Assembly (NCBI RefSeq): GCF_000374065.1
Contig: NZ_KB893257.1
Location: 124,001 to 188,000 of the forward strand
Length of the DNA stretch: 64,000 bases
Origin: Spirosoma luteum DSM 19990
GTDB lineage: Bacteria > Bacteroidota > Bacteroidia > Cytophagales > Spirosomataceae
Reading direction: 5' to 3'
The position numbers and the translations under genes are program-made. This document shows, piece by piece, positions 1 to 8,400 of this stretch (its first letter is position 1; each line of letters starts with the position of its first letter). Below the pieces are notes generated by a model that searched no databases, was not told the origin of the DNA, and worked only from the letters and a program-made list of their open reading frames with translations.

Positions 1-1
1 T

Positions 2-79
2 GTGGGAGAGGTGATGAAAAAGTCGAAAGGCTCGGCCGACCCCAAACTGGTCAATGAGTTATTAACAAAGACATTATAG
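2..79 (+). CDS. gatB: Aspartyl/glutamyl-tRNA amidotransferase subunit B, C-terminal end (partial)
   Basis: Only the last 25 codons and the stop lie in the window. The reading frame beginning at base 2 ends in VGEVMKKSKGSADPKLVNEL plus a few residues, which matches the C-terminal tail of GatB (the tRNA-binding YqeY-like tail, whose usual pattern is VGxVMKxxKGxAxPxLVN). GatB with GatA and GatC converts Glu-tRNA(Gln) or Asp-tRNA(Asn) to the amide form. The stop is 5 bases before the next start codon, so the two genes are probably co-transcribed. The call rests on a short tail only. Confidence 0.75.
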   Translation: MGEVMKKSKGSADPKLVNELLTKTL

Positions 80-84
80 ACACG

Positions 85-1221
85 ATGAGAAACCTTATTT
101 TTAGTCTGGCCGGTTTGCTGGTCATCAGCTTTACTGCCCGCGCCCAAACCCCGAAAACGTTTACCGTTACCGGGAAAGTAACGAAGGCAACGCCGGGCCG
201 TTATGTGTATCTGGAAACCAACGCCCAGCCAACCCGTAAGCTCGATTCCGCCAAAGTAAACACCGACAATACGTTTACCTTGACCAGTAACGTGGCTGAG
301 GGTGGGGAAGTGTTTATCCTCAATGTGGGTGGCGACCAGAAAATGGCCCTGCTGGCAGAAGGGGGCGAAACGCTGAACGTGCAGGCCGACGGGTACCGGA
401 TGGATGGGAAAACCGGCCAACTGGGGAAATCAATCGTGACCGGCTCCAAAAATATGGAGTACTACGAAAAACTCATGGCTCTGCGGACCGAAATGGAAGC
501 GAAAGTGACCAACTGGAACAAGCAGATTGCGGCTGCCACCGAGAAAAAAGACAACAAGAAAATTGCCCAGATCGAGCAGGAGTACCAGACGGCCGAACAG
601 GAAGTTGTCAATAAAGTAAAGGCTATGCTGCCCGCCATGGGTACATCGCTGGCGTCGTTGTTTGCACTCAATTTCATCAATATCGACACGGACTTTGCCG
701 TTTACGATGAGATGGCGCAACGCTTCGAAAAAGAAAACCCGAACAGTCCCCATGCCAAATCGCTGATTGGCCGGGTGGCCCGTATCAAAGGCGTGTCGGT
801 GGGAGCACCGGCTCCCGAAATTGCCCTGAGTGACACGACCGGAATGCCCGTTCCGCTGTCGTCCCTGCGGGGTAAGTACGTACTGGTCGATTTCTGGGCT
901 TCGTGGTGTGGTCCCTGCCGAAACGAAAATCCCAACGTGGTTCGGATGTATAACAAGTTTAAGGATAAGGGCTTTGCTATTTACAGCGTTTCGCTCGACA
1001 AGGATAAAAATAGCTGGACAAAAGCCATCCGTAACGACAACCTGATCTGGACGCATGTATCGGACCTGAAATTCTGGCAGTCGGCGGCAGCTCAGCAATA
1101 CGGTGTTCAGGCCATTCCCGCTACGTTCCTGCTCGACAGAACCGGTAAAATCATTGCCAAGAATCTGCGGGGAGATGCACTGGAGCAAAAACTGGAAGAA
1201 GTTCTCAAAGGAGGTCAGTGA
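85..1221 (+). CDS. TlpA-family thiol:disulfide oxidoreductase with DUF4369-like N-terminal domain
   Basis: 378 residues. An N-terminal signal peptide (about residues 1-20, ending ARAQ) predicts export to the periplasm. Residues about 25-110 resemble the beta-rich DUF4369 domain that precedes thioredoxin domains in many Bacteroidota proteins; 140-180 is charged and helical. Residues about 235-375 form a TlpA/AhpC-like thioredoxin domain with the active-site motif WCGPC near residue 275 and the cis-proline region AIPATF near 345. Proteins of this type reduce disulfides in cytochrome c maturation or other periplasmic substrates; the actual partner cannot be read from the sequence. It follows gatB by 5 bases and is closed by a hairpin terminator. 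Confidence 0.88.
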   Translation: MRNLIFSLAGLLVISFTARAQTPKTFTVTGKVTKATPGRYVYLETNAQPTRKLDSAKVNTDNTFTLTSNVAEGGEVFILNVGGDQKMALLAEGGETLNVQADGYRMDGKTGQLGKSIVTGSKNMEYYEKLMALRTEMEAKVTNWNKQIAAATEKKDNKKIAQIEQEYQTAEQEVVNKVKAMLPAMGTSLASLFALNFINIDTDFAVYDEMAQRFEKENPNSPHAKSLIGRVARIKGVSVGAPAPEIALSDTTGMPVPLSSLRGKYVLVDFWASWCGPCRNENPNVVRMYNKFKDKGFAIYSVSLDKDKNSWTKAIRNDNLIWTHVSDLKFWQSAAAQQYGVQAIPATFLLDRTGKIIAKNLRGDALEQKLEEVLKGGQ

Positions 1222-1237
1222 GTTGGCCCTAAGTCAT

Positions 1238-1245
1238 TAGTTTTG
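1238..1245 (+). promoter_or_regulatory. Possible -7 promoter element for proC
   Basis: TAGTTTTG fits the Bacteroidota -7 consensus TAnnTTTG. It is 67 bases before the proC start. No clear -33 TTTG is seen at the usual 19-20 base distance, and the terminator hairpin of the upstream gene would lie in the leader, so this call is weak. Confidence 0.3.
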
Positions 1246-1248
1246 CAG

Positions 1249-1276
1249 GGTCGGGCGAAAGCCTGACCTTTTTTGT
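1249..1276 (+). terminator. Rho-independent terminator after the TlpA-like gene
   Basis: An 8-bp stem (GGTCGGGC / GCCTGACC, one G-T pair) with a GAAA tetraloop is followed by a run of T. It lies 28 bases after the TlpA-like stop and 36 bases before proC. Confidence 0.75.
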
Positions 1277-1311
1277 TTTGTCTCTGTCATGGCCGAAGCC
1301 ATGAAACAACT

Positions 1312-2115
1312 ATGAAAATTGCCATTGTAGGGTGCGGGAATATGGGCATGGCCTTTGCCAAATCGTTTTTACAGTACGATCTGGTGAAAAAAGATGACCT
1401 GCTCCTCATTGAGAAAAGCAGTGACCGTTCCGAGTCGTTGAAAGCCGAGAAAGCGGGGGTAGTGGTTGAAACTATCGGGCCGCACGTTGGCGAAGTGGAC
1501 CTGATTATTTTGTCGGTGAAACCGCAGGATTTCAATAGCGTACACGAGTCATTGCGGGCGGTGGTTCAGCCGCATCAGGTAATCCTGTCCATTATGGCGG
1601 GCATTCCCATCGGGCAGATTCAGGCGAAACTAGCTCATCCGCTGGTGGTGCGGGCCATGCCCAACACCCCGGCAATGCTTGGCATGGGTATCACGGGCTT
1701 TACGGCGGCCAAAGAAGTAGACTTAACCAGTCTGCGCCGGGTAGAGAACCTGATCAATGCCACAGGGCGGTCGATATTTCTGGAAGACGAAGCCATGCTC
1801 GATGCCGTTACCGCGCTGAGTGGCAGCGGCCCCGCTTATTTTTACTACGTGGTGAAGGCTATGGTCGAAGCCGGAAAACAAATGGGCTTCAGCGATGCAG
1901 TGGCTTCTCTGCTGGTAAAGCAAACGATGCTTGGCTCGTACCACCTGATCAACAATGCCGATAAATCGCTGGACGAACTGATCAAGGCGGTCGCTTCCAA
2001 AGGGGGCACAACGGAAGCCGCCCTGCGCACCTTTGAAACCGGCGCCTTATCCGATACGCTGGTAGCCGGTATTAAAGCCGCCCAGGTACGGGCTACCGAG
2101 TTGTCGGAAGGGTAG
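1312..2115 (+). CDS. proC: Pyrroline-5-carboxylate reductase
   Basis: Final step of proline synthesis: NAD(P)H-dependent reduction of 1-pyrroline-5-carboxylate to L-proline in the cytoplasm. 267 residues, the normal family length. The protein begins with a Rossmann dinucleotide-binding motif (IAIVGCGNMGMA), has the conserved PNTPA segment around residue 120, and the C-terminal signature SGSGPAY followed by KGGTTEAAL. The start at 1312 (ATG) is preferred over an in-frame TTG at 1273 because it places the Rossmann strand right at the N-terminus as in other ProC proteins. Convergent with the ABC permease gene; a 60-bp palindrome separates their ends. Confidence 0.95.
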   Translation: MKIAIVGCGNMGMAFAKSFLQYDLVKKDDLLLIEKSSDRSESLKAEKAGVVVETIGPHVGEVDLIILSVKPQDFNSVHESLRAVVQPHQVILSIMAGIPIGQIQAKLAHPLVVRAMPNTPAMLGMGITGFTAAKEVDLTSLRRVENLINATGRSIFLEDEAMLDAVTALSGSGPAYFYYVVKAMVEAGKQMGFSDAVASLLVKQTMLGSYHLINNADKSLDELIKAVASKGGTTEAALRTFETGALSDTLVAGIKAAQVRATELSEG

Positions 2116-2121
2116 GGGAAT

Positions 2122-2181
2122 GGCAACAAATTTTCCGTAAGCGGGCGATTTAAATCGCCCGCTTACGGAAAATTTGTTGCC
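2122..2181. repeat. 60-bp perfect palindrome between convergent genes
   Basis: Bases 2122-2151 and 2152-2181 are exact reverse complements with no unpaired centre (axis in TTTAAA). It begins 6 bases after the proC stop and ends 66 bases from the stop of the convergent permease gene. As RNA it would fold to a 30-bp hairpin from either strand, so a bidirectional terminator is the simplest role. The length and perfection are unusual for a terminator. Confidence 0.9.
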
Positions 2182-2247
2182 TAACCGGAAGTAGTGAGCC
2201 ACGAAGTTCGCTGGGTTGTTGTATACCAGCAAGCTGTTCCGAGTTGA

Positions 2248-4779
2248 TTACACCTCGGCCCGCAGCACCTCCAGCGGTGGTTTTACCAGTACATCGCGGC
2301 TGTTGAAAACTCCAATCAGGATGGTTAGTCCCGTTACAACGAGGGTGATAACCAGCAGCGGCAGGGCATCGGGTCGGTAGGGTACCTCGAACACGAAACG
2401 GGCTAACCCCCAGGTCCCGGCTATCGACAGTAAAATACCGGATAGGGCTGCTACAAATCCTAACAGGCTGTATTCCAGAAACGTAATGCCCAAAATCTGG
2501 TTTCGGCTGGCCCCCAGCGTCCGGAGCAGCACACTCTCGCGGAGCCGCTGAAACTTGCTGATGACCACCGAACTGGCCAGCACCAGCAGACCAGTCAGTA
2601 TGCTGAACAGGGCCATGAACTGGATAACGAAGGAAATTTGAGCCAGAATTTCATCAATTGTTTTTAGTATCAGGCCGAGGTCGATGGCGGAGACGTTCGG
2701 GAATTGGCTCACAAGTCCGCGCTGTAATACGGCCGAGGTTTGATTATCGGGCACCCGCGTCATTAGCACGTGAAACTGGGGCGCCTGCTCCAGAATACCG
2801 GAAGGGAAAATAACCAGAAAATTAGTCTGGACCCGGTTCCATTCCACCTCGCGGGTGCCGCCTATAATGGTTTGAACAGGCGCACCCTGCACGTTGAAGT
2901 TCAGGGTATCGCCCAGCTTGAGGTGCATTCGCTCGAAGAATCCTTTTTCGATGGAAATATAACTGGCCCCACCGAACTGATAAGGGACTTTCCCCGACAC
3001 CAGCTTCTCCGACGAAATCAGCGAGTCACGGTAAGTAACCCGGTATTCGCGGGTGAAGGCCCACTTCGGCGGTTTCTGGGTTGTGTCTTTGCGGACCGTT
3101 TCGCCGTTTTTTCCATTGATATCCGTCAGGCGCATGGTCACTACCGGCACCTCCTGCAAAATCGGTAAGTGCTGCGCCTGCACCAGCGATTTGACGCCCG
3201 CCAGTTGCTCATTCTGAATATCGAACAGCACCATGTTGGGTTGCTTCCCGCTGCCCGATAATTCTACCCGGCCCAGCAGCAAACCCTGCGTAAGGTACAG
3301 GGTCGCGATGAGGAAAGCCCCCAGACCAATGGAGGTTATCAGGATAAGGGTCTGGTTGTTGGGTCGGTACAGATTGGCCAGACTTTGCCGCCAGGTATAA
3401 CTCCACGAAGCCGGGAAAAAACGCCGTACCAGTCCGATCAGGCCCAGACCAATCGCCGTCAGCAATCCGAAGGCCACGACCAGGCCACCCGTGAAGCCAA
3501 CGGCTAATCGCAGATTGCTGGTCTGCCAGTACGCGAAACCAACAATAAAACAGACAACGAGTCCGTAAACCAGCCAGCGCAGGGGATCACGACCCTGCAA
3601 ATCATCTTCGTACGAGGTACGCAGCGTACGCAGAGGAGACACGTTGCGAATAGCAAGGAGCGGCAGCAGGGAGAAAAGAACCGAGATTAATAAACCCGTA
3701 CCGATGCCGCCCAGAACGGCGGGGCCGGAAAGAGCCGTATCGACGGTGATGGGCAGGAAATTGCCAAAGATGCGGGGAAGCAGTAACTGCACCACCGATC
3801 CCAATACAGCCCCGACGGTGGCACCAATCAGCCCCATAAGGGTCGTCTGGTACAGGTAAATCAGGAATGCCTGCCGACCACTGGCACCCAGCGTCCGCAG
3901 AATAGCCACCGAGGCTACCTTCTCTTTTACGTATAACTGCACGGCACTCGCCACACCGACACAACCCAGCAACAGTGCCACGAAGGCCACCAGGCTTAGG
4001 TACTTAGTGAGGTCGGCGAAGGAGCGACCGGTCTGTTTTTTGCGTTCGGTAACGGTATCGTAATTGATTCCTTCCTTATCCAGCCGGGCAGCCAGGGGTT
4101 TAATAAACGTATCGGCATCGACCGCACTGGTTGCTTTGTCCGGTGCCAGCTGGTAATAGTACTTATAAGCGATGCGACTACCCCGCTGTAGCAGACCCGT
4201 ACCGGCCAGAAACTGGTTGGGGATAAAAACGGTGGGGGCCACGGTTGCCGCAATGGCCGCCTGCCCCGGCGTTTTTGTCACCCGCCCCACAATGAGGAAC
4301 GACAGGTTGCCCACCCGTACCGAATCGCCGGGCTGGGTGCCCATCTGAATCAGCAACGCATCATCGACCAGGGCTACCCGGCTGGTAGCCTGCCGGAAGG
4401 TCTGAACAGCCGATGCAGGCTGCACTTCCCAAGTGCCGTAGAACGGGAAGTTACCCTGTAACCCTTTTACCTGTGCCAGCCGGACCCCGCCATTTTTGGG
4501 TGTGGAAACCAGCGAAGCAAATGACACTTCGTACGCCCGGTCGCGCCCCAGTGTTTTAAGCAACTGCTGCGTTTTGGCAGAAGGCGCCCGCGTCCAGGAA
4601 AGAGTCAGGTCGGCCCCCAACAGTTCGCGGGCCTGTTCGTCGATGCTGCGGGCCAGGTTATCGCCAAAGGAGTTGATGGCCACCAAAGCGGCAATGCCCA
4701 GCACAATGGCCGACATAAAAAGTAATAACCGTTGTCGGCTTCGGCGACTGTCGCGCCACGCCATTCGGAAGAGCCACAT
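2248..4779 (-). CDS. FtsX-like ABC transporter permease (YbbP/MacB-type)
   Basis: 843 residues with the duplicated layout of YbbP-type permeases: an N-terminal membrane helix (about 18-40), a periplasmic domain, a first block of three or four helices (about 265-375), two helices near 395-455, another at 480-505, a second periplasmic domain (about 510-700), and three C-terminal helices (715-830) ending EVLRAEV. The two FtsX domains carry typical LRTLGAS motifs near residues 298 and 750. It probably works with the ATPase encoded just upstream to move lipids, lipoproteins or hydrophobic compounds out of the inner membrane; the substrate is unknown. The gene pair is interrupted by a repeat-rich spacer of about 160 bases. 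Confidence 0.9.
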   Translation of the reverse strand: MWLFRMAWRDSRRSRQRLLLFMSAIVLGIAALVAINSFGDNLARSIDEQARELLGADLTLSWTRAPSAKTQQLLKTLGRDRAYEVSFASLVSTPKNGGVRLAQVKGLQGNFPFYGTWEVQPASAVQTFRQATSRVALVDDALLIQMGTQPGDSVRVGNLSFLIVGRVTKTPGQAAIAATVAPTVFIPNQFLAGTGLLQRGSRIAYKYYYQLAPDKATSAVDADTFIKPLAARLDKEGINYDTVTERKKQTGRSFADLTKYLSLVAFVALLLGCVGVASAVQLYVKEKVASVAILRTLGASGRQAFLIYLYQTTLMGLIGATVGAVLGSVVQLLLPRIFGNFLPITVDTALSGPAVLGGIGTGLLISVLFSLLPLLAIRNVSPLRTLRTSYEDDLQGRDPLRWLVYGLVVCFIVGFAYWQTSNLRLAVGFTGGLVVAFGLLTAIGLGLIGLVRRFFPASWSYTWRQSLANLYRPNNQTLILITSIGLGAFLIATLYLTQGLLLGRVELSGSGKQPNMVLFDIQNEQLAGVKSLVQAQHLPILQEVPVVTMRLTDINGKNGETVRKDTTQKPPKWAFTREYRVTYRDSLISSEKLVSGKVPYQFGGASYISIEKGFFERMHLKLGDTLNFNVQGAPVQTIIGGTREVEWNRVQTNFLVIFPSGILEQAPQFHVLMTRVPDNQTSAVLQRGLVSQFPNVSAIDLGLILKTIDEILAQISFVIQFMALFSILTGLLVLASSVVISKFQRLRESVLLRTLGASRNQILGITFLEYSLLGFVAALSGILLSIAGTWGLARFVFEVPYRPDALPLLVITLVVTGLTILIGVFNSRDVLVKPPLEVLRAEV

Positions 4780-4784
4780 TTTTT

Positions 4785-4846
4785 AATGAGTGAAAGAGTG
4801 AATGACAGAATAAGAGAATGAGTAAATGAGAGGGTGATAGAGTGAG
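4785..4846. repeat. Degenerate GAGTGAAT/GAATGAG-type short repeats
   Basis: A purine-rich stretch made of loosely repeated units such as GAGTGAA, GAATGAG and GAGTGAG. It lies between the permease start and the dispersed hairpin at 4851. A related sequence on the other side (4944-5000) encodes the C-terminal tail of the ATPase. Confidence 0.6.
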
Positions 4847-4850
4847 TTTT

Positions 4851-4934
4851 TGTCATGCTGAGGCACGAAGCATCTTCGGTAAGAGCAAGAAACGTCCGGC
4901 ATCACCCAAAGATGCTTCGTGCCTCAGCATGACA
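4851..4934. repeat. Dispersed-type inverted repeat (26-bp perfect arms)
   Basis: Arms 4851-4876 and 4909-4934 are exact reverse complements (TGTCATGCTGAGGCACGAAG... on the left); the loop is 32 bases. Palindromic units starting GTCATGCTGAG with GAAGCATC are a familiar dispersed repeat type in Bacteroidota genomes (family knowledge). It lies in the spacer between the ATPase and permease genes and may reduce downstream transcription. Confidence 0.8.
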
Positions 4935-4943
4935 GAAAACCTT

Positions 4944-5663
4944 TCACTCCGCTTCGGCGTTCCGGTTCACTCTTTCGCCGATTCGCTCTTTACTATCAGC
5001 GATGACGGTTCCGCCTTTTACGCGGATGACGCGCTGGGTACGGGCGGCCAGTTCCAGGTCGTGCGTAACCAGGACGAGCGTGGTGCCGGCTTCGCGGTTG
5101 AGTTCAAAAAGTAAGTCTACTACGGTAGCACTGGTGTCGGCATCGAGGTTGCCGGTGGGCTCGTCGGCGAAGAGCAGTTTGGGGCGGTTGATGAAGGCGC
5201 GGGCCAGCGACACCCGTTGCTGCTCTCCCCCCGACAACTGCGCGGGGTAATGATGCTCCCGGTTGCCCAGGCCCACCCGTTCCAGTAGCGCCTGCGCCGT
5301 TTTGGCCACATTTTTCTCACCCCCCCGCAACTCCAGCGGCACCATCACATTTTCGAGGGCCGTGAGGGTGGGCAGCAGCTGAAAATTCTGGAAAATAAAC
5401 CCCACATGCTGATTCCGGATAGCCGCCCGCTGATCTTCCGTCAGGGTATCCAGCCGGATGTCGTTCAGGTAGACGCTTCCCGATGAGGCCCGGTCCAGCC
5501 CGGCGCACAAACCCAGCAGGGTTGTTTTGCCACTACCCGACGGCCCCACAATGGCGAACGTATCGCCCGGTTCCAGCGTGAAATTGACGCCCTGCAAAAC
5601 GGTCAGGGCACGACCGCCACTGGGGTATGTTTTGGTGAGATTTTCGACGTGAAGAATTGACAT
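4944..5663 (-). CDS. ABC transporter ATP-binding protein (YbbA/LolD-type)
   Basis: 239 residues from the ATG at 5663. All nucleotide-binding motifs are visible: Walker A GPSGSGKTT (about residue 38), Q-loop in FIFQNFQLL, signature LSGGEQQR (about 142), Walker B LLFADEP followed by TGNLD, and the switch VTHD. LolD/YbbA/MacB-type ATPases pair with FtsX-type permeases, here the gene downstream. An in-frame TTG at 5669 adds two residues and is less likely. The last 15 or so residues (SKERIGERVNRNAEAE) are encoded by GAGTGAA-like repeat DNA and have no family counterpart, suggesting the stop was captured from repeat sequence. Confidence 0.92.
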   Translation of the reverse strand: MSILHVENLTKTYPSGGRALTVLQGVNFTLEPGDTFAIVGPSGSGKTTLLGLCAGLDRASSGSVYLNDIRLDTLTEDQRAAIRNQHVGFIFQNFQLLPTLTALENVMVPLELRGGEKNVAKTAQALLERVGLGNREHHYPAQLSGGEQQRVSLARAFINRPKLLFADEPTGNLDADTSATVVDLLFELNREAGTTLVLVTHDLELAARTQRVIRVKGGTVIADSKERIGERVNRNAEAE

Positions 5664-5741
5664 AAACAAAAACCGGTTGACTTCTCTTTACTTTTTATAG
5701 CGCTTTTACAGTGCTTACACCTACTAACTAACGTCCTGTTT

Positions 5742-6470
5742 ATGAAGTTCTGTTTCAATCGCCAAACCTCCGGTTCTGTGATAAGCGGCCTGTTGCTCAT
5801 CCTGACGGTCTGGGGCTGTAATACGTCCGATTCAAAAACCAGTACTGACAAGGCAGGCACTACCTCAACCGCAAGCACCCCGAAACCAGCGGATACCACC
5901 CGGAAAAAGATTATCCTGTTTTACGGGAACAGCCTGACGGCTGGCTACGGCGTTGAGCCCTCACAGGCTTTCCCGGCCCTGATTGGTCAGAAGATCGACT
6001 CCGCGGGGTTGAACTACACCGTAGTGAATGCCGGGCTGAGCGGAGAAACGACCGCTGGGGGCAAAAGCCGGATTAGCTGGGTCATGCGTCAGTCCGTTGC
6101 GGTATTTGTGCTCGAGCTGGGGGGGAACGACGGACTGCGGGGGCTACCCGTATCGGCGACCCGGCAAAACCTCCAGGCAATCATCGATACGGTCCGGCAG
6201 AAAAGCCCTCAGGCTACCATCGTGCTGGCGGGTATGCAGATTCCGCCCAACATGGGAACGACCTACACGAAGGCATTTCGGTCGCTGTTCAGAGAACTGG
6301 CGGACAAAAATCAACTGATCCTCATCCCTTTTTTACTGGAAGGCGTGGGCGGGGTGGCTTCATTGAATCAGTCTGATGGCATCCATCCAACACCGGCTGG
6401 GCACAAAATCGTGGCTACTACTGTGTGGGAAATCCTGAAACCGGTGCTTACGAATGAACCGAACGGGTGA
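5742..6470 (+). CDS. SGNH-family arylesterase/lysophospholipase (TesA-like lipoprotein)
   Basis: 242 residues. The N-terminus is a lipoprotein signal (hydrophobic 14-26, lipobox ending WGC at 28), then a Thr/Ser-rich linker, then an SGNH hydrolase domain: block I GNSLTAGYG (nucleophile Ser near 65; the usual GDS is GNS here), block II Gly in SGETTAGG, block III GGND, and block V DGIHPTPAGH with the catalytic Asp and His. Members hydrolyse acyl thioesters, aryl esters or lysophospholipids. It is divergent from the ABC ATPase gene 78 bases away, the same arrangement as tesA with ybbA-ybbP in E. coli, which supports a TesA-type function. Probably anchored in the outer or inner membrane facing the periplasm. 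Confidence 0.88.
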   Translation: MKFCFNRQTSGSVISGLLLILTVWGCNTSDSKTSTDKAGTTSTASTPKPADTTRKKIILFYGNSLTAGYGVEPSQAFPALIGQKIDSAGLNYTVVNAGLSGETTAGGKSRISWVMRQSVAVFVLELGGNDGLRGLPVSATRQNLQAIIDTVRQKSPQATIVLAGMQIPPNMGTTYTKAFRSLFRELADKNQLILIPFLLEGVGGVASLNQSDGIHPTPAGHKIVATTVWEILKPVLTNEPNG

Positions 6471-7309
6471 TTACAGGCACTGATTTTTCGGCGATCAGGC
6501 TGGAGTGATCCGCCATATCTAAAAAAAGACACTAATTGTTTAAGAGCTGTGAGGGAATGGAGATTAAAAAGAGATTAAAAATTTAATGCCTATTTAACCT
6601 TATTGTAACCAACTCTGTAGACTAATCTTGTTAAACAAGTGTCGTTTTATGATTTTTTTAATAAATGATATTTTTCAATAAAGAAAAAAAAGGAAATAGG
6701 GATCTATGTTTATATATCGCATCGTTAATCTCTATGTAACGTAACCAGGTTGAAAAGTAGTAACAAGTTTGAATAGGAAATTTCTCAGTATGTTTGCTAC
6801 TGAAAGCAAGCATAAGCTTGCCTTGCCTCGTACCATATTAATTACACGCACCATGATAATGTCAACGCTTGCTTTTGTAGTATCTGGCTCGCCCTCTTCT
6901 GCCAGACTGGACAAGAATTCCCTTACCCATAAAACCACGGGAAACGTACTAGGTTCATATACGGCGTATTTCCCCTTTCGGATTTAATTCTCGGATATTT
7001 TTTGTTTTTGACAAATAGTAACATTAAGTTTACTGTCAATACATCCAGCTAACCCAATAGAAATACATACTACCCGCTTGTTGTACGACGACATGTACCG
7101 GCTGAACTATGTATTGTCAATCAAATCAACTACCCCCAGAGAATAAACAGTGATTAAACGTTACCTACTTCATGTGCGCACACAACGCATGCTGATCGAT
7201 ACCCACGCTGGTATCAATGAATCTGGTATGGACGCGGAGTCCATGTGTTTTCAGCGTTTTCCTAATCAATTTTTCATATCACAACCTTTAGATTAAACTT
7301 TACTTTTAC
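6471..7309. other. AT-rich intergenic region, 839 bases
   Basis: No convincing gene. The 6530-7020 part is rich in A/T runs. It contains one short possible reading frame (6790-6987, listed separately). Near 7197-7245, before the next gene, there are two small stem-loops (GATACC...GGTATC and ATGGAC...GTCCAT) in what would be the leader of the 7310 gene. No tRNA, riboswitch or clear promoter was recognised. Confidence 0.5.
6790..6987 (+). CDS. Possible small exported protein (doubtful)
   Basis: A 65-codon frame from ATG at 6790. The product begins with charged residues, then a hydrophobic stretch TMIMSTLAFVV followed by SGSPSSA, which would suit a signal peptide, leaving a mature part of about 30 residues ending TAYFPFRI. 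No family was recognised, no ribosome-binding site stands out, and the region is low-complexity and AT-rich, so this may be chance. Confidence 0.2.
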   Translation: MFATESKHKLALPRTILITRTMIMSTLAFVVSGSPSSARLDKNSLTHKTTGNVLGSYTAYFPFRI

Positions 7310-8353
7310 ATGGGACCATTCAAATCAAGTTTCAAAACGCTTTTCTATGGGGTATGCCTGGCGGCTGTCCTGTACAACTGTAAAACAAAGGACGTTGATT
7401 CGCTCACGCCTTTCGCCTACACCTTCAAGGGCTTTGACGATGTCAAGCTGCCCGAGGTAAAGGCAACAGAACCAGCCGCTGTATCGGTGACGCAGGCTAC
7501 AGTATCCCCCTCTGTAGCGACTGCCGCCGTTGCCAGCGGATTGGCTGGTATCAAGGCCTCGGGCCAGATCCCGGCCGCTGTTCAACAGGCTACGGATGAT
7601 ATCGGTAAGGTCGTTTCCGACGTAAAGGCCGATCAGCTGATTGCCGCCTTTACCCCCACGGTGCTTGACAACGTGGCTAAAGGTGGTACGCTCCCTGCGG
7701 CTCTCCAGGCCGAGGTAACGGCTATGGCCACTGACCCGGCACTGAAGGCTTACTTTCCAACCTTTACCCTGCCGGTTGTCGATGGAAAAGCAGTAGGCGG
7801 ACGGGCAGGGGTAATCGTTGAGGCTATTGCCGTTGCGCACGCTGCCCTGGATCAGGATGCCTGCAAAGCAGCCGCCACTACAGGATACAATACCGCTTTG
7901 GCCGCGCTGACTAAAGTGAAGGAAGCGCAGGTGGCCCAGATCAAAAGTATTTATGATCAGCGCAGTGGTGCTACCAAAGCCGATGTAGCCCCCTGTAAAA
8001 GTACAGCGACCTCTAACTATAATAGTCAGGTATCAGCCCTCAATACAGCAAAAGATAAAATGCTGGCCGATCTGGACGATGCTAAATCTGTCCTGAGTGA
8101 TAAACAGTACAAACTGTTAAAAGTATTGATTTTTAGCTCGTACAGCGATACCATGTCTATACTGGATACCGTAAGAAAATCGTCTGATAAGGCATGCGAT
8201 AGCATCAGTGATTCCAAAGATGCGAAAGCTGCCAAAGCGCGGGATCAAGATCTGGACCAGATTAACAAAGAGTACAATAAAGCGGCCGATGCCCTGAAAG
8301 CTGCGCTTGCCAAAGCCGTTGCCAGCTGCCACAACCAGGGTAACGGGGGTTGA
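7310..8353 (+). CDS. Ala/Lys-rich lipoprotein with Cys-led helical repeats, unknown function
   Basis: 347 residues, no family recognised. The N-terminus (about 1-24) is a lipoprotein-like signal ending LYNC, so the product is probably a membrane-anchored lipoprotein. Residues 50-150 are Ala/Val/Thr-rich. From about 180 the protein is helical and shows three related units, each opened by a Cys: ACKAAATTGYN, PCKSTATSNYN and ACDSISDSKD, each followed by about 40 residues with AL..AK-type heptads; a last Cys lies near the C-terminus. The Cys spacing suggests disulfide pinning of coiled-coil hairpins. The gene is 47 bases before a beta-barrel protein gene in the same direction, so the two may work together in the envelope. 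Confidence 0.75.
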   Translation: MGPFKSSFKTLFYGVCLAAVLYNCKTKDVDSLTPFAYTFKGFDDVKLPEVKATEPAAVSVTQATVSPSVATAAVASGLAGIKASGQIPAAVQQATDDIGKVVSDVKADQLIAAFTPTVLDNVAKGGTLPAALQAEVTAMATDPALKAYFPTFTLPVVDGKAVGGRAGVIVEAIAVAHAALDQDACKAAATTGYNTALAALTKVKEAQVAQIKSIYDQRSGATKADVAPCKSTATSNYNSQVSALNTAKDKMLADLDDAKSVLSDKQYKLLKVLIFSSYSDTMSILDTVRKSSDKACDSISDSKDAKAAKARDQDLDQINKEYNKAADALKAALAKAVASCHNQGNGG

Positions 8354-8400
8354 TTTGTAAACCCATCCATTCACTACCTACTATCAAAAAATAGCGAACC

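Noticed and set aside
430-1188. 252-codon frame antisense to the TlpA-like gene
   Set aside because: It is fully covered by a clear thioredoxin-family gene, has no recognisable motif, and is rich in His/Arg/Gln as expected from antisense frames.
4785-4846. Short repeats considered as a CRISPR array
   Set aside because: Units are under 10 bases, degenerate and without spacers; no cas genes are near.
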